The notes under the pieces were generated by a model. It was not told the origin of the DNA. It did not search any database and worked only from the letters and a program-made list of their open reading frames with translations. A stretch of 64,000 bases of DNA, taken from the NCBI GenBank assembly GCA_964501655.1, contig CAZCTN010000002.1, positions 1 to 64,000 on the forward strand, given 5' to 3'. This document shows, piece by piece, positions 34,915 to 44,217 of this stretch; the stretch's first letter is position 1, and each line of letters opens with the position of its first letter. The position numbers were made by a program, and so were the translations under genes. This DNA comes from JAAYJK01 sp964501655 (lineage in GTDB: Bacteria; Bacillota; Syntrophomonadia; Syntrophomonadales; Syntrophomonadaceae).

Positions 34915-36258
34915 CTAGACTATTTTGTTGCTCCTTACCCAAATATTCATACGTTCTGCTTCCTTAATCAACTCATCCCGCAGGTCCGGGTGAGCAATGT
35001 TAATCAAGGCTTCCGCCCGTTGCCAGGTTGACTTGGCTTTGAGCATGGCGATGCCGTATTCGGTAACTACATAGAAATTGACACTCCTGGGTACGGTCAC
35101 TACCGCTCCCGGAGTTAATATGGGCTTGATTCTGGACTGCAGCTGTCCTTCTTTATCCTTGAAGGTAGAGGTCAGACAAATCAAACCTTTACCTTCCCGA
35201 GAATAATATGACCCAAAGATAAAATCAAACTGCCCGCCAGTACCGGAAATATGGCGTATTCCCGATGATTCCGAGGCCACCTGGCCATAGAGGTCAACCT
35301 CAATAGCATTGTTGATAGCCATTACTTTGTCGTTTTGCCCGATAATAAACGGGTCATTGGTATAACTTACCGGGGAGATGGCACATACCGGATTCATGTC
35401 CAGGAATTCATACAATTTATTGGTGCCCATGGCAAAGGTATATACCATTTTGCATTTGTCTATTTGCTTGCGCCGGCCGGTTATCCGCCCGGCTTCATAC
35501 ATGTCGACAAATGAATCCACCAGCATCTCGGTATGAACCCCCAGGTCTTTCAAGTCCGACTGGGCAATCATGGCCCCCACCGCATTAGGCATAGCTCCTA
35601 TTCCCAACTGCAGGCAGGCTCCGTCTTCAATCTCTCCCAGCACTATGCCGGCGATCTTCTTGTCTATATCGGAAATGGGCAGTTCAGGCAGCTGGATCAT
35701 GGGTTTATTGTCGCCTTCCACGATATAGTCAATCTCGGATACGTGAATGGACTCACGGTTGCCGCCCAGGCAGACTGGAACCTTCTCATTGACTTCGACA
35801 ATGACGGTTTTGGCTGTATCGCAATACGAAGGAGTCAATGAAACCGAAGTGCCAAAGTTGAAGAAGCCATGCCTGTCCATGGGTGCCACCTTGATCAAGG
35901 CCACATCGGCGGCAATATAGCCACGCTCATAGAAAGACGGTCCCTCATGGTAAGTCAAAGGCACATAATTGCAAAGATTCTTGTCGTGCAATTTACGGCT
36001 GGCGGCACTCATATGCCAGTCGTTATAGATAAAATGTTTTCTGTCCGGATCAGCCAGGACCGCCTGCGGGGGAAACGGGCAAGTAGTGGTAAATATATTG
36101 ACGTTTTCCAGCTCATCAACCCGTTTGGCCAGGGCAGCATCCAGGTAACTGGAATTCATTACAAATTCACCGAAGTGTACCAGGTCTCCTGATTTAACTA
36201 CCTTTACGGCTTCATCCACCGGCGTCAATTTGCGCCGGTATTCCGCGCTATAATCCAA
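34915..36258 (-). CDS. Acetyl-CoA hydrolase/transferase family CoA-transferase
   Basis: A 447-residue class I-type CoA-transferase of the acetyl-CoA hydrolase/4-hydroxybutyrate CoA-transferase family. Typical patches are GIGAMPNAVGAMIA, the GTGGQFDFIFG loop and VVTEYGIAMLKAKS. In a butyrate-oxidising syntroph it would move CoA between acetyl-CoA and butyrate to activate the fatty acid in the cytoplasm. It is the last gene of the operon, 21 bases after the acyl-CoA dehydrogenase, as in the Syntrophomonas wolfei cluster (recalled). The exact acid substrate cannot be fixed from sequence. Confidence 0.9.
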   Translation of the reverse strand: MDYSAEYRRKLTPVDEAVKVVKSGDLVHFGEFVMNSSYLDAALAKRVDELENVNIFTTTCPFPPQAVLADPDRKHFIYNDWHMSAASRKLHDKNLCNYVPLTYHEGPSFYERGYIAADVALIKVAPMDRHGFFNFGTSVSLTPSYCDTAKTVIVEVNEKVPVCLGGNRESIHVSEIDYIVEGDNKPMIQLPELPISDIDKKIAGIVLGEIEDGACLQLGIGAMPNAVGAMIAQSDLKDLGVHTEMLVDSFVDMYEAGRITGRRKQIDKCKMVYTFAMGTNKLYEFLDMNPVCAISPVSYTNDPFIIGQNDKVMAINNAIEVDLYGQVASESSGIRHISGTGGQFDFIFGSYYSREGKGLICLTSTFKDKEGQLQSRIKPILTPGAVVTVPRSVNFYVVTEYGIAMLKAKSTWQRAEALINIAHPDLRDELIKEAERMNIWVRSNKIV

Positions 36259-36279
36259 GGGATAATCCCTCCTTACCTT

Positions 36280-38115
36280 CTAGTATTCAAAGACATCAAC
36301 CGGAACATCGATAGCTGAGCTATCACCATCGATTACTATCTCGGCAGTTGCCCATACATTAGGTACCACATTGCGCAGATAGTATCTGGCAGTGGCTACT
36401 TTACCGGTATAGAAATTATAATCATAATGATCTGCTCCCAACTCTTTGGCCTTCTTATCCGCCAGCAGGGCCTGGTCAAGAATCAGACGCCCGCAGTACA
36501 GCTGGGCGGAAGCAGTCAATACTCGACGAGAATACAAAGGAACCAGGCTGGCATTGCTCTTGAAATACCCGCTCAGAGCAGCAGTCATTTCCTTATAGGC
36601 GTTTAGTGCCCGGCCCAAGTTGGCAAATTCCTTGCCCAGAGTTTCACTGCCTTTATTGGCTTCATAGAAATCGACCATTTCCTGCACCCATGCGGCGAAA
36701 ACCGATCCGCCCCGCATGCTCATCTTGCGCCCTACCAGATCCATGGACTGAATGAAATTTGTTCCTTCCCAGATGGAGTAGATCTTCATATCACAGGCCA
36801 GTTGTGCCACCGGGTATTCTGAACAATAGCCGTATCCGCCATAGGCCTGAATGGCCTCGCCGCATAGCCACCAGCCTTCATCGGAAGGATAGGCTTTACA
36901 CAGCGGGGTACACATTTCAATCAGGTCACTGGCTGCTTTTCTGACTTCCGGATCGGGGTCCCGGTGCCTCTGGTCGAAGGCCAGGTAAATTCGGTACATC
37001 ATGGCCCGGATGGCTTCGATATGGGCTTTGCCCATCATCAGGGTGCGCTTGATATCTTCGTGGTTAATGATGGCTACCCGCCCTGCCTTGGGATCGGTCA
37101 TCAGGCGGCCTTGAATTCTGTCCTTACCGTAGTCGCGGGCATTGGCAAAGGCATTTATGACGCAGGATAGGGCCATGTGGCCGGTCTCCATGCGGGCCAG
37201 ATTCATCATTTGGAACATCTGGGCCATACCTTCGCCCTTGCCTTCATTCTCCCGAGGGTCCTTGCCCAAAAGCCAACCACGGCAGCCGTCATTTTCCCCG
37301 GCAGCCAGAGAGGCGGTTACCGATCCGTGCAAGCCCATCTTATGTTCGGCACCGGTAGTCTGGAAATCATTGTCAGTGAGGCTGCCATCTTCATTGACCC
37401 AATATTTGGGGACTACGAACAAGGAAATACCGGCTGTTCCTGGCCGTGAGCCTTCAATGCGGGCCAGATACAGGTGAATGATATTTTCCGTAAAATCATT
37501 ATCCCCCCCGGTTATAAAAATCTTATTGCCTTTGATCATAAATATCCGGGGATCATCGGTGGGATAGGCTTTGGACAGTATATCGCCCACATCAGATCCG
37601 GCGCTGGGCTCGGTCAGGCACATGGTTCCCGCCCAGGTTCCATCCATCATTTTGGGCAGAAACGTGGCTTTAAGCTTTTCATCGCCATAACTCTGAATCA
37701 AATCGGCGGCTCCGCTGGTCAGGAGTATATAGGGCATAAAAGCCGGGTTGGCGGCACAGATCAACTCCCAAACCGCAGCATACAGCATTTCCGGCAGCAC
37801 CATGGCATCTGCGGAATTATCTATATTGCTGGTACCCCAGCCTTCGCTCTGCAGCTGGTGGAAAAGAGGCCCGAAACTGGGCGGAGTTGTTACCTTGCCG
37901 TTTTCAAAGCTTACCGGGTTGTTCTCACCATCATCATTGGTGGGTTCTATCACTTCTTTACACATTTTAAGGATAGGCCCCAGTACCGATTTTATATCAT
38001 CTCTGGAGTAGTAGTCGGCAAATTGGGGGTAGTTAAAAACCTCATCCGTTGGAAGCCATTCCTGGATGATAAACTCAAAATCTCTTATATTATTAACCGC
38101 AAAATTAGCAGCCAT
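36280..38115 (-). CDS. Long-form (611-aa) acyl-CoA dehydrogenase
   Basis: A 611-residue FAD-dependent acyl-CoA dehydrogenase, expected to oxidise butyryl-CoA to crotonyl-CoA. It belongs to the long ~600-residue group with an extra C-terminal helical domain. Motifs include MCLTEPSAGSDVG (FAD and substrate region), IKGNKIFITGGDND, EAIQAYGGYGYCSEYPV and SIWEGTNFIQSMDLVGRK. AGGAGG lies ten bases before the ATG. It lies between thiolase and CoA-transferase. Electron output probably goes to an EtfAB and membrane FeS oxidoreductase, not encoded in this window. Confidence 0.94.
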   Translation of the reverse strand: MAANFAVNNIRDFEFIIQEWLPTDEVFNYPQFADYYSRDDIKSVLGPILKMCKEVIEPTNDDGENNPVSFENGKVTTPPSFGPLFHQLQSEGWGTSNIDNSADAMVLPEMLYAAVWELICAANPAFMPYILLTSGAADLIQSYGDEKLKATFLPKMMDGTWAGTMCLTEPSAGSDVGDILSKAYPTDDPRIFMIKGNKIFITGGDNDFTENIIHLYLARIEGSRPGTAGISLFVVPKYWVNEDGSLTDNDFQTTGAEHKMGLHGSVTASLAAGENDGCRGWLLGKDPRENEGKGEGMAQMFQMMNLARMETGHMALSCVINAFANARDYGKDRIQGRLMTDPKAGRVAIINHEDIKRTLMMGKAHIEAIRAMMYRIYLAFDQRHRDPDPEVRKAASDLIEMCTPLCKAYPSDEGWWLCGEAIQAYGGYGYCSEYPVAQLACDMKIYSIWEGTNFIQSMDLVGRKMSMRGGSVFAAWVQEMVDFYEANKGSETLGKEFANLGRALNAYKEMTAALSGYFKSNASLVPLYSRRVLTASAQLYCGRLILDQALLADKKAKELGADHYDYNFYTGKVATARYYLRNVVPNVWATAEIVIDGDSSAIDVPVDVFEY

Positions 38116-38222
38116 TTAAACATTCCCTCCTTTTTTTATCCTGTGTTTAATATTCTTAAAGAGGCAGGTGATGGCTTGGGCAAACCACCACCTTTAAAAA
38201 TAGAATGGTTAGAAGAATATAT

Positions 38223-39434
38223 TTAAATATCTCTAGTCCATAATGAACAGTAAGCCGGTCCGCCACCTACACAAAGAGACGCTCCTCCTATGGTTTTACC
38301 CTGTTTTTCCAGCTCATAGTACAGGGAGACTACAATACGCAGGGCGGTGCATCCCACCGGATGACCCAGACCGATACCAGAGCCATTGACATTGACCTTG
38401 CTTAGATCCATATCAATACCAAAGTCTTCTTTGAGCATTCTGCCTACGCCTATAAATTGAGGAGCAAAGGCTTCGTTGATTTCCCAGTATTCCACGTCTT
38501 CATATTTCATGCCTGCTTCTTTCAGGCATTTGGGAATGGCAACTGCCGGACCCAGACCCATTACTTCCGGGGCTACGCCTTCAGCACATATGTTGATCAA
38601 TTTCATTAGGGGTTTAAGTCCCAGTTCTTGGGCTTTAGCCTTGGACATGACAATTACCGCGGCGGCAGCATCATTGATACCGGAAGCATTGGCTGCAGTG
38701 ACTACGCCACCTTTTTTGAATGCCGTACCCAGTTTGGCCATAGATTCCAAGCTGGCATCTGGAATCATATGTTCATCCTGGGAATAGAATTTGCTTCCTT
38801 TCTTGCTCTTGATTTCTACCGGTACTATTTCTCTTTCGAAGGTGCCGTCCTGGTTAGCGCGAGTACTGCGTTGATGGCTCAAAAGTGCCAGTTCATCACA
38901 TTCTTCACGGGTGATGCCGTATTTTTCCGCGATATTTTCGGCGGTCAGGCCCATATGTCCGGGCACCAGGCGATCCACCAGACCGTCATGCAGCATGGAG
39001 TCCTCGATCTGACCGGGGCCCATTCTATAGCCCATTCTGGCTTTGGGGATCATGTAGGGCGCATTGGTCATGCTTTCTGCGCCCACTACCAGACCGATAT
39101 CAATTTTGCCTAATTGAATATGGCTTATTACTACGTCCAGAGCCCGCATACCGGAGGCACAGTTCTGGTTTACATTGCAGGCATTGCTTCTGTCTGGAAG
39201 ACCGACAGCTTTTCCGACCTGACGGGCGGGCAGAGATCCTTGCATATGGGGATAGACTTCACCCATAACTATTTCATCAATAGCATCCGGGGCAACACCC
39301 GCTCTTTTTATAGCTTCCTTAGCTACCGTGATGGCTAAGTCTAAGGCCTGGACATCCTTTAGGCTGCCTTGAAATCTAGCAATAGGCGTTCTACAGGCAC
39401 TTACTATTACTACATCTTGTATTTCCTTCATCAT
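38223..39434 (-). CDS. Acetyl-CoA acetyltransferase (thiolase)
   Basis: A 403-residue type II thiolase that cleaves acetoacetyl-CoA to two acetyl-CoA in butyrate oxidation. The nucleophile Cys is in NQNCASGMRALDVV (about residue 90), with NEAFAPQ and GLGHPVGCTALR supplying the His and second Cys. The C-terminal motif reads CVGGGPAYCSLW instead of the usual CxGGGxGxA, a small divergence. The ATG at 39434 with GGAGG ten bases upstream is preferred over the longer reading from 39452. It sits between crotonase and acyl-CoA dehydrogenase. Confidence 0.94.
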   Translation of the reverse strand: MMKEIQDVVIVSACRTPIARFQGSLKDVQALDLAITVAKEAIKRAGVAPDAIDEIVMGEVYPHMQGSLPARQVGKAVGLPDRSNACNVNQNCASGMRALDVVISHIQLGKIDIGLVVGAESMTNAPYMIPKARMGYRMGPGQIEDSMLHDGLVDRLVPGHMGLTAENIAEKYGITREECDELALLSHQRSTRANQDGTFEREIVPVEIKSKKGSKFYSQDEHMIPDASLESMAKLGTAFKKGGVVTAANASGINDAAAAVIVMSKAKAQELGLKPLMKLINICAEGVAPEVMGLGPAVAIPKCLKEAGMKYEDVEYWEINEAFAPQFIGVGRMLKEDFGIDMDLSKVNVNGSGIGLGHPVGCTALRIVVSLYYELEKQGKTIGGASLCVGGGPAYCSLWTRDI

Positions 39435-39467
39435 CTTACGAAAACCTCCCATTTTTTCATTTAGCTT

Positions 39468-40250
39468 TTAATTCCCTTGAAACAGGGGCTTCCTTTTATC
39501 CATGAAAGCGCCCATTCCCTCTTTTTGGTCGTGGGTTGAACAGCACATGCCGAACATGTCGGACTCGATGCTCATAGCAGTATCCAGGTCGGCCTGCATA
39601 CCTTTGCCGATGGCAAATTTGGCAAATCCTACTGCCAGGCAAGCCTTGGCAGCAATTTCCCGGGCAATCTTTTTGGCTTCATCCATTAGTTGTTCGGCGG
39701 GATAAACATGGTTGACCAGACCGATACGATAAGCCTCCTGGGCATTGATGGTATTAGCCCGGTAGGTCAGTTCCTTGGCCCGCCCTTCCCCGACCAGGCG
39801 AGGGAGCCGCTGGGTGCCGCCGAAACCCGGAATAACCCCCAGCCCCACTTCCGGCTGGGCAAATAGAGCATTATCAGCTGCCAGCCTGATGTCACAGGCC
39901 ATGGCCAGTTCACAGCCGCCCCCCAGGGCAAAGCCTTTGATAACTGCAATAACCGGTTTTTCCAGTAGTTCCAGCATACGCATGGTTTTCTCTCCGTAAT
40001 CTGAAAACTCCCGGCCTTCCACTGCTGACAGGGGCTGCATGTAAGCGATGTCAGCTCCGGCTACAAAAGCCTTTTCACCTGCACCGGTAACAATTACAAC
40101 TTTTATGTTTTTGTCTTCGGCGATGTTCTGAACAGCTGCCCTGATTTCACATAAAGTATCTTTATTCAGTGCATTGAGTGCCTTAGGTCGGTTAATATAT
40201 AAAGTTGCCAGATAGTCTTCCTTTTCCAAAATGATGTTTTCGAAGCTCAT
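39468..40250 (-). CDS. crt: Enoyl-CoA hydratase (crotonase)
   Basis: A 260-residue crotonase hydrating crotonyl-CoA to 3-hydroxybutyryl-CoA. The oxyanion-hole motifs AFVAGADI and FALGGGCELAMACD and both catalytic Glu positions (GGGCEL and QPEVGLGVIPGFGGTQRL) are intact. ATG 40250 with GGGAG eight bases upstream fits the family length; the longer reading from 40277 adds a non-family extension. It is 57 bases after hbd and 33 before thiolase. Confidence 0.95.
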   Translation of the reverse strand: MSFENIILEKEDYLATLYINRPKALNALNKDTLCEIRAAVQNIAEDKNIKVVIVTGAGEKAFVAGADIAYMQPLSAVEGREFSDYGEKTMRMLELLEKPVIAVIKGFALGGGCELAMACDIRLAADNALFAQPEVGLGVIPGFGGTQRLPRLVGEGRAKELTYRANTINAQEAYRIGLVNHVYPAEQLMDEAKKIAREIAAKACLAVGFAKFAIGKGMQADLDTAMSIESDMFGMCCSTHDQKEGMGAFMDKRKPLFQGN

Positions 40251-40307
40251 TCCTTTTTCTCCCTTCCTCAGGGTCATAAGTTCACTGTTTCAGGCCCCAG
40301 ATGGGTC

Positions 40308-41156
40308 TTAGTAGGTGTAGAAGCCCTTTTTGGTTTTCATTCCCAGCCATCCGGCCCGCACATATTGTTTAAGCAGTCCGGAGGGGCGGTATTTCGGATC
40401 TCCGGTCTCATTATACAGAGTATTCATTACCGCCAGGGCAATATCCCCGCCTACCAGATCGCAGAGAGTCAGCGGCCCCATAGGCCATCCGGCGCCGAAC
40501 TTCATAGCCGTATCAATGTCTTCAGCGCTGGCCAGTCCTTCCTGCAGGATGAAACAGCCCTCGTTAATGGTGGGAACCAGGATGCGGTTCACCACAAAAC
40601 CCGGACCTTCTTTAACTCTTATAGGTTTCTTGCCAATCTCAATAGATAAATCAGTAACTATTTTCATGGTTTCTTCCGAGGTCTGCAGAGCGGGAATAAC
40701 TTCGATCAATTTCATTACATTAGCCGGATTGAAGAAATGCATACCCACAACTTTGTCCGCTCTATTGGTAATAGCAGCGATTTCGGTAATGGAAAGAGAA
40801 GAGGTGTTGGTAGCAATAATTACTTCCGGTTTTAACAAAGCATCCAATTTGGTGTAGACGTCCTTTTTTACTTCCATGTTTTCAAAAACAGCCTCTATTA
40901 CAAAGTCTACATCTTTTATGGAATCCAATTCGCTGACCCCAATAATATTACCCAGAACCGCTTCTGCAGTTCCCGGAGCCGCCTTGCCCTTTTCTTCAGC
41001 TTTGGCCAGACTTTTTCCAATGGAAGCAATTGCCCGGTCGATCAATTCCTGTTTGATATCGTATAACACGACCTTCTTCCCAGCAGCGGCCAGGGCCCAA
41101 ACAATACCCTGTCCCATGGTACCTGCTCCCAGCATTGCAATTGTATTAATAGCCAT
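40308..41156 (-). CDS. hbd: 3-Hydroxybutyryl-CoA dehydrogenase
   Basis: A 282-residue NAD-dependent dehydrogenase making acetoacetyl-CoA. MLGAGTMGQGIVWALAAAGK is the Rossmann nucleotide loop, HFFNPANVMKLIEVI carries the catalytic His, and GPGFVVNRIL and FGAGWPMGPLTLCDLVG are the dimerisation/substrate motifs. Length is exact for the family. AAAGGAGG precedes the ATG by eight bases. It is the first gene of the butyrate operon and lies about 120 bases downstream of the predicted sigma-54 start site. Confidence 0.96.
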   Translation of the reverse strand: MAINTIAMLGAGTMGQGIVWALAAAGKKVVLYDIKQELIDRAIASIGKSLAKAEEKGKAAPGTAEAVLGNIIGVSELDSIKDVDFVIEAVFENMEVKKDVYTKLDALLKPEVIIATNTSSLSITEIAAITNRADKVVGMHFFNPANVMKLIEVIPALQTSEETMKIVTDLSIEIGKKPIRVKEGPGFVVNRILVPTINEGCFILQEGLASAEDIDTAMKFGAGWPMGPLTLCDLVGGDIALAVMNTLYNETGDPKYRPSGLLKQYVRAGWLGMKTKKGFYTY

Positions 41157-41289
41157 TACTTATACCTCCTTTAATCAATCAACAAAATTCCTCGATGAAT
41201 ACGGCGAAAGGTTTTTCACCTCCTAATCCTTGCAAGATTATTTAGCTACACTGCATTTGATGCAGCAGATTATCTTGTAAAGGTTATAT

Positions 41290-41305
41290 AGCAAAATAGA
41301 TGCCA
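41290..41305 (-). promoter_or_regulatory. Sigma-54 (-24/-12) promoter of the butyrate operon
   Basis: Minus-strand TGGCATCTATTTTGCT matches the RpoN consensus TGGCACGN4TTGCW: the invariant GG and GC are exactly 10 bases apart. It lies 134 bases before the hbd start, and the nearest upstream gene encodes a sigma-54 activator. Transcription would begin near 41279. Confidence 0.8.
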
Positions 41306-41324
41306 GGAAGTTTTTTATGAGCAG

Positions 41325-41361
41325 AAAAAGGCGGCATACCGCAATTTTGCGGTATACCGCC
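41325..41361 (-). terminator. Intrinsic terminator upstream of the sigma-54 promoter
   Basis: GGCGGTATACCGCAA and TTGCGGTATGCCGCC (minus strand) form a 15-bp stem with one mismatch and a two-base centre (a realistic loop would open the inner pairs), followed at once by TTTTTC. It probably ends the activator transcript and insulates the promoter 20 bases downstream. It could alternatively bind a dimeric regulator. Confidence 0.7.
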
Positions 41362-41405
41362 AATTTTATCAGGCAAGTTACGGGAGGCCCGGCTATATCA
41401 AAACA

Positions 41406-41440
41406 GCATAGCAGCTGAAGTTCAATCGCAGCTGCTATGC
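41406..41440. promoter_or_regulatory. 12-bp dyad, candidate upstream activator site
   Basis: GCATAGCAGCTG and CAGCTGCTATGC are a perfect inverted repeat with an 11-base spacer, centred about 120 bp upstream of the -24 element. This spacing is normal for enhancer sites of sigma-54 activators. On the minus strand a TGTTTT follows, so a second terminator role cannot be excluded. Confidence 0.55.
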
Positions 41441-41751
41441 CGACAATTTCCGCATTCATAGCCATTCCTAAAATAAGAGAGCAAAGCTGTTTTGCCCTAT
41501 AAGCAAAATATTGCGGCTGCATGGGCAGCACTCCTGGGAATACCGCCATTGGGTCTCGCCAGGTATAAAAAAGTATGAGAAAGACTCCGGGGAGCAGTTA
41601 AAACCCGCCGCCGCAGGGAGGTGAAGATCAGAATCCGCCGCAGGTTTTGTTTATAAAAATTCCATTTTGTGAAATTTCTCAAAATAGGAGAGTTGCCAAA
41701 ATTTGACCCCTTGGCTCTATCAAAGAGCAAAAAAGAAGGTTAAACCGCCAG

Positions 41752-44217
41752 CTATAACTGATCAAGGCCATATTTGCTCAGTTTGCGGTACAAGGCTGAA
41801 GTGTGAATGCCCAGGGCTTTAGCAGTATGCACTTTGTTGCCGCCGCTCTTCTTCAATGCCTCGATAATAAACTGCTTTTCCAGCTGTTCAATAGCATCGG
41901 GAAGAGTCAGGGAATCGGCAACAGAGGGTTCGGCGGGGAAATAGGTATTTTCCACCAGCAGCGGAAAGTGCTTGATGGTAATGCTGTTTTCTCGATTCAT
42001 ATCAGCCATGTTGATAGCTCTTTCCAGCAGATTCTCCAGTTCCCGTATGTTGCCGGGCCAATCATAATATTGCATTAGTTCGATGGCTTTATGAGATACT
42101 TTGGTAATATCGGTACCCAGTTTGCTGTTTATTTTGCGAATCAGGGTATTTACCAGCAGAGGAATGTCTTCGCTGCGTTCTTCAAGGCGAGGAATGTCCA
42201 GCCTTACTACATTAAGACGGTAGAAAAGATCCTGGCGGAACTTCTGCTCGGCTACTAATTGTTCCAGGTTGCAGTTGGTGGCGGCAATTACTCGTACGTT
42301 GACGAAAATAGGTTTGGTGCCGCCTACTCTTTCCACTACTCTGTCCTGCAGAACGGTCAGGAGTTTGGTCTGCATAGTCAGGGGCATGTCTCCAATTTCA
42401 TCCAGGAAGACTGTCCCCCCCATGGCCAGTTCAAATTTGCCATGTTTTCCCCCCTTGCGAGCGCCGGTAAAAGCACCTTCTTCATAGCCAAAGAGCTCGG
42501 ATTCCAAAAGGTTTTCGGGCAGCGCGGCACAGTTTATTTTAACAAAGGGATGATTGCTGCGATTGCTGGAGTTATGAATGGCATGGGCAAACAGTTCTTT
42601 GCCGGTTCCGCTTTCTCCGGTAATAAGTACGGTGGAAACAGTATGAGACAGTTGTTCAGCTACGGATTTGACCTTGATAAAGGCTAAACTTTCTCCGATT
42701 AAATCCTTGAACTGCCATTGGGCCTGGTAACCCTGGCGGATCTCCTCTTTGTACAGATTCAATTCCCTTTCAGTTTCCTGCAGTTTATTCATCAGGATTT
42801 TGGCGCCGGACATATCCATAAAAAGGCTCCGGGCAACAGCTCCTATTATTTCACCATCCTTAATGATGGGCAGACGGGTGACAATAGTGTTGCGTCCGTT
42901 GATAGAATATATATCTGCTTCATCTATCCGACCGGTTCGCAGGGTTTCCGGCAACAGTGAATTGGGAGTGATGTCCAGAATATGCTTCCCTACCACCTGG
43001 CTTTTCTCCAAACCCAGCTGTTCCAGATAAGTAGGGTTCATGGCGGTAATTATACCTTCCTTGTCTACAATAACGTAAACCATATACGGGCTTTCAATCA
43101 AAGCCTCGGATATAGCCCGGAATTCCTTCTCGGTTTCCTGCAGTTTTTGCATAAATATCTTGGCTCCGGACATATCCAGAAAAAGACTCTTGGCAATGGC
43201 GCCGATAATTTTGCCGTCCTTCATAACCGGCATGCGGCTCATAATGGTGTCCCGCCCATTAATAGGCCAGATGACTGCTTCATCAATACGTCCTGTTTTA
43301 AGGATTACCGGCAGATCCGAGGTAGGTGTAATCTCATGAATGTGCTTGCCTACCACTTCTTCTTTGGTAAAGCCCAGGATATCCAGGTAGGTACGGTTCA
43401 TTGCCGTAACAATGCCATCTTTGTCCACTATGACGTAAACCATGTAAGGGCTTTCAATTAAGGCTTCTGAAAGAGCACGAAATTCCTTTTCCGTTTCCTG
43501 CATCTTCTGCATCATAATTTTTACCCCGGAAACATCCAGAAAAAGACTCTTGCCAATGGCACCGATTATCTCCCCATTTTTTATTATCGGCAGGCGGGTT
43601 ACAATGGTATCTCTTCCGTTTATGGGCCATATATCGGCTTTATCTACCCGCCCGGTGTTCAATACTTCCGGAAGCTGGGAAGTAGGTGTGATCTCTGAAA
43701 TATGCTTTCCTATAACGTCCTTTTTTTCCAGCTTCAGTTCATCCAGATAGGTCTGGTTCATCATGGTGATATAACCCTCTTTGTTTACGCTCACATAAAC
43801 CATGTAAGGGCTTTCAATCATAGCCTCGGAATAGGCCCGGAATTCTTCTTCGGTTTCCTGCAGCCTCTGCATTAAAATCCGGGCGCCGGACATATCCAGG
43901 AAGAAGCTCTGGCCTATGGCCCCAATGATTTCTCCGTTCTTTACTATGGGAAAACGAGTCACCACCGTATCCCTTCCGTTTAGAGGCCATATGTCGGCTT
44001 TATCAATCCTTCCTGTTTTCAGTACTTCGGGGAGTTCCGAGTTAGGGAGTACTTCCAGCACATATTTGCCAATAGCTTCATCCCTGCTTAAACCCAGCAA
44101 ATCAAGAAAAACTTGATTCATTACCGTGATATATCCATCTTTATCAACAATCACCAATGCCATATAGGGACTTTCTACTAGTAATCCATCTATGCTGTCA
44201 ATACTAAAACCTAACAT
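41752..44217 (-). CDS. Sigma-54-dependent activator with four tandem PAS domains
   Basis: An 821-residue bacterial enhancer-binding protein. Four near-identical units of about 126 residues (each ESPYMxxVxVxKxGxxTxMN through the linker QETExEFRAxSEAxIESPYM) fill residues about 10-510 and are PAS sensor domains joined by short signalling helices. The AAA+ domain (about 520-755) has Walker A GESGTGKE, the sigma-54 contact loop GAFTGA intact, and Walker B TVFLDEIGDM. A Fis-type HTH (NKVHTAKALGIHTSALYRKL) ends the chain. ATG 44217 with GGAGG eight bases upstream is preferred over the frame opening at 44265. It likely senses a small ligand, perhaps acyl-CoA or redox state, and drives the butyrate operon. 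Confidence 0.93.
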   Translation of the reverse strand: MLGFSIDSIDGLLVESPYMALVIVDKDGYITVMNQVFLDLLGLSRDEAIGKYVLEVLPNSELPEVLKTGRIDKADIWPLNGRDTVVTRFPIVKNGEIIGAIGQSFFLDMSGARILMQRLQETEEEFRAYSEAMIESPYMVYVSVNKEGYITMMNQTYLDELKLEKKDVIGKHISEITPTSQLPEVLNTGRVDKADIWPINGRDTIVTRLPIIKNGEIIGAIGKSLFLDVSGVKIMMQKMQETEKEFRALSEALIESPYMVYVIVDKDGIVTAMNRTYLDILGFTKEEVVGKHIHEITPTSDLPVILKTGRIDEAVIWPINGRDTIMSRMPVMKDGKIIGAIAKSLFLDMSGAKIFMQKLQETEKEFRAISEALIESPYMVYVIVDKEGIITAMNPTYLEQLGLEKSQVVGKHILDITPNSLLPETLRTGRIDEADIYSINGRNTIVTRLPIIKDGEIIGAVARSLFMDMSGAKILMNKLQETERELNLYKEEIRQGYQAQWQFKDLIGESLAFIKVKSVAEQLSHTVSTVLITGESGTGKELFAHAIHNSSNRSNHPFVKINCAALPENLLESELFGYEEGAFTGARKGGKHGKFELAMGGTVFLDEIGDMPLTMQTKLLTVLQDRVVERVGGTKPIFVNVRVIAATNCNLEQLVAEQKFRQDLFYRLNVVRLDIPRLEERSEDIPLLVNTLIRKINSKLGTDITKVSHKAIELMQYYDWPGNIRELENLLERAINMADMNRENSITIKHFPLLVENTYFPAEPSVADSLTLPDAIEQLEKQFIIEALKKSGGNKVHTAKALGIHTSALYRKLSKYGLDQL

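Larger units (their letters stand above)
41157..41751. other. Regulatory region of the butyrate operon
   Basis: A 595-base gap between the activator stop and hbd. In order on the minus strand it holds a 12-bp dyad (41440-41406), a terminator-like stem (41361-41325), the -24/-12 element (41305-41290) and a ~120-base untranslated leader. Short frames inside (for example 41238-41549) cross these stems and lack ribosome sites, so they are not called. Confidence 0.7.

Noticed and set aside
41238..41549. 103-codon minus-strand frame between hbd and the sigma-54 activator
   Set aside because: It crosses both the terminator stem and the dyad and lies on the sigma-54 promoter; Cys/Leu-rich sequence without a ribosome site.
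42259..43461. Series of plus-strand frames opposite the PAS domains
   Set aside because: Repeated shadows produced by the tandem PAS repeats on the minus strand.
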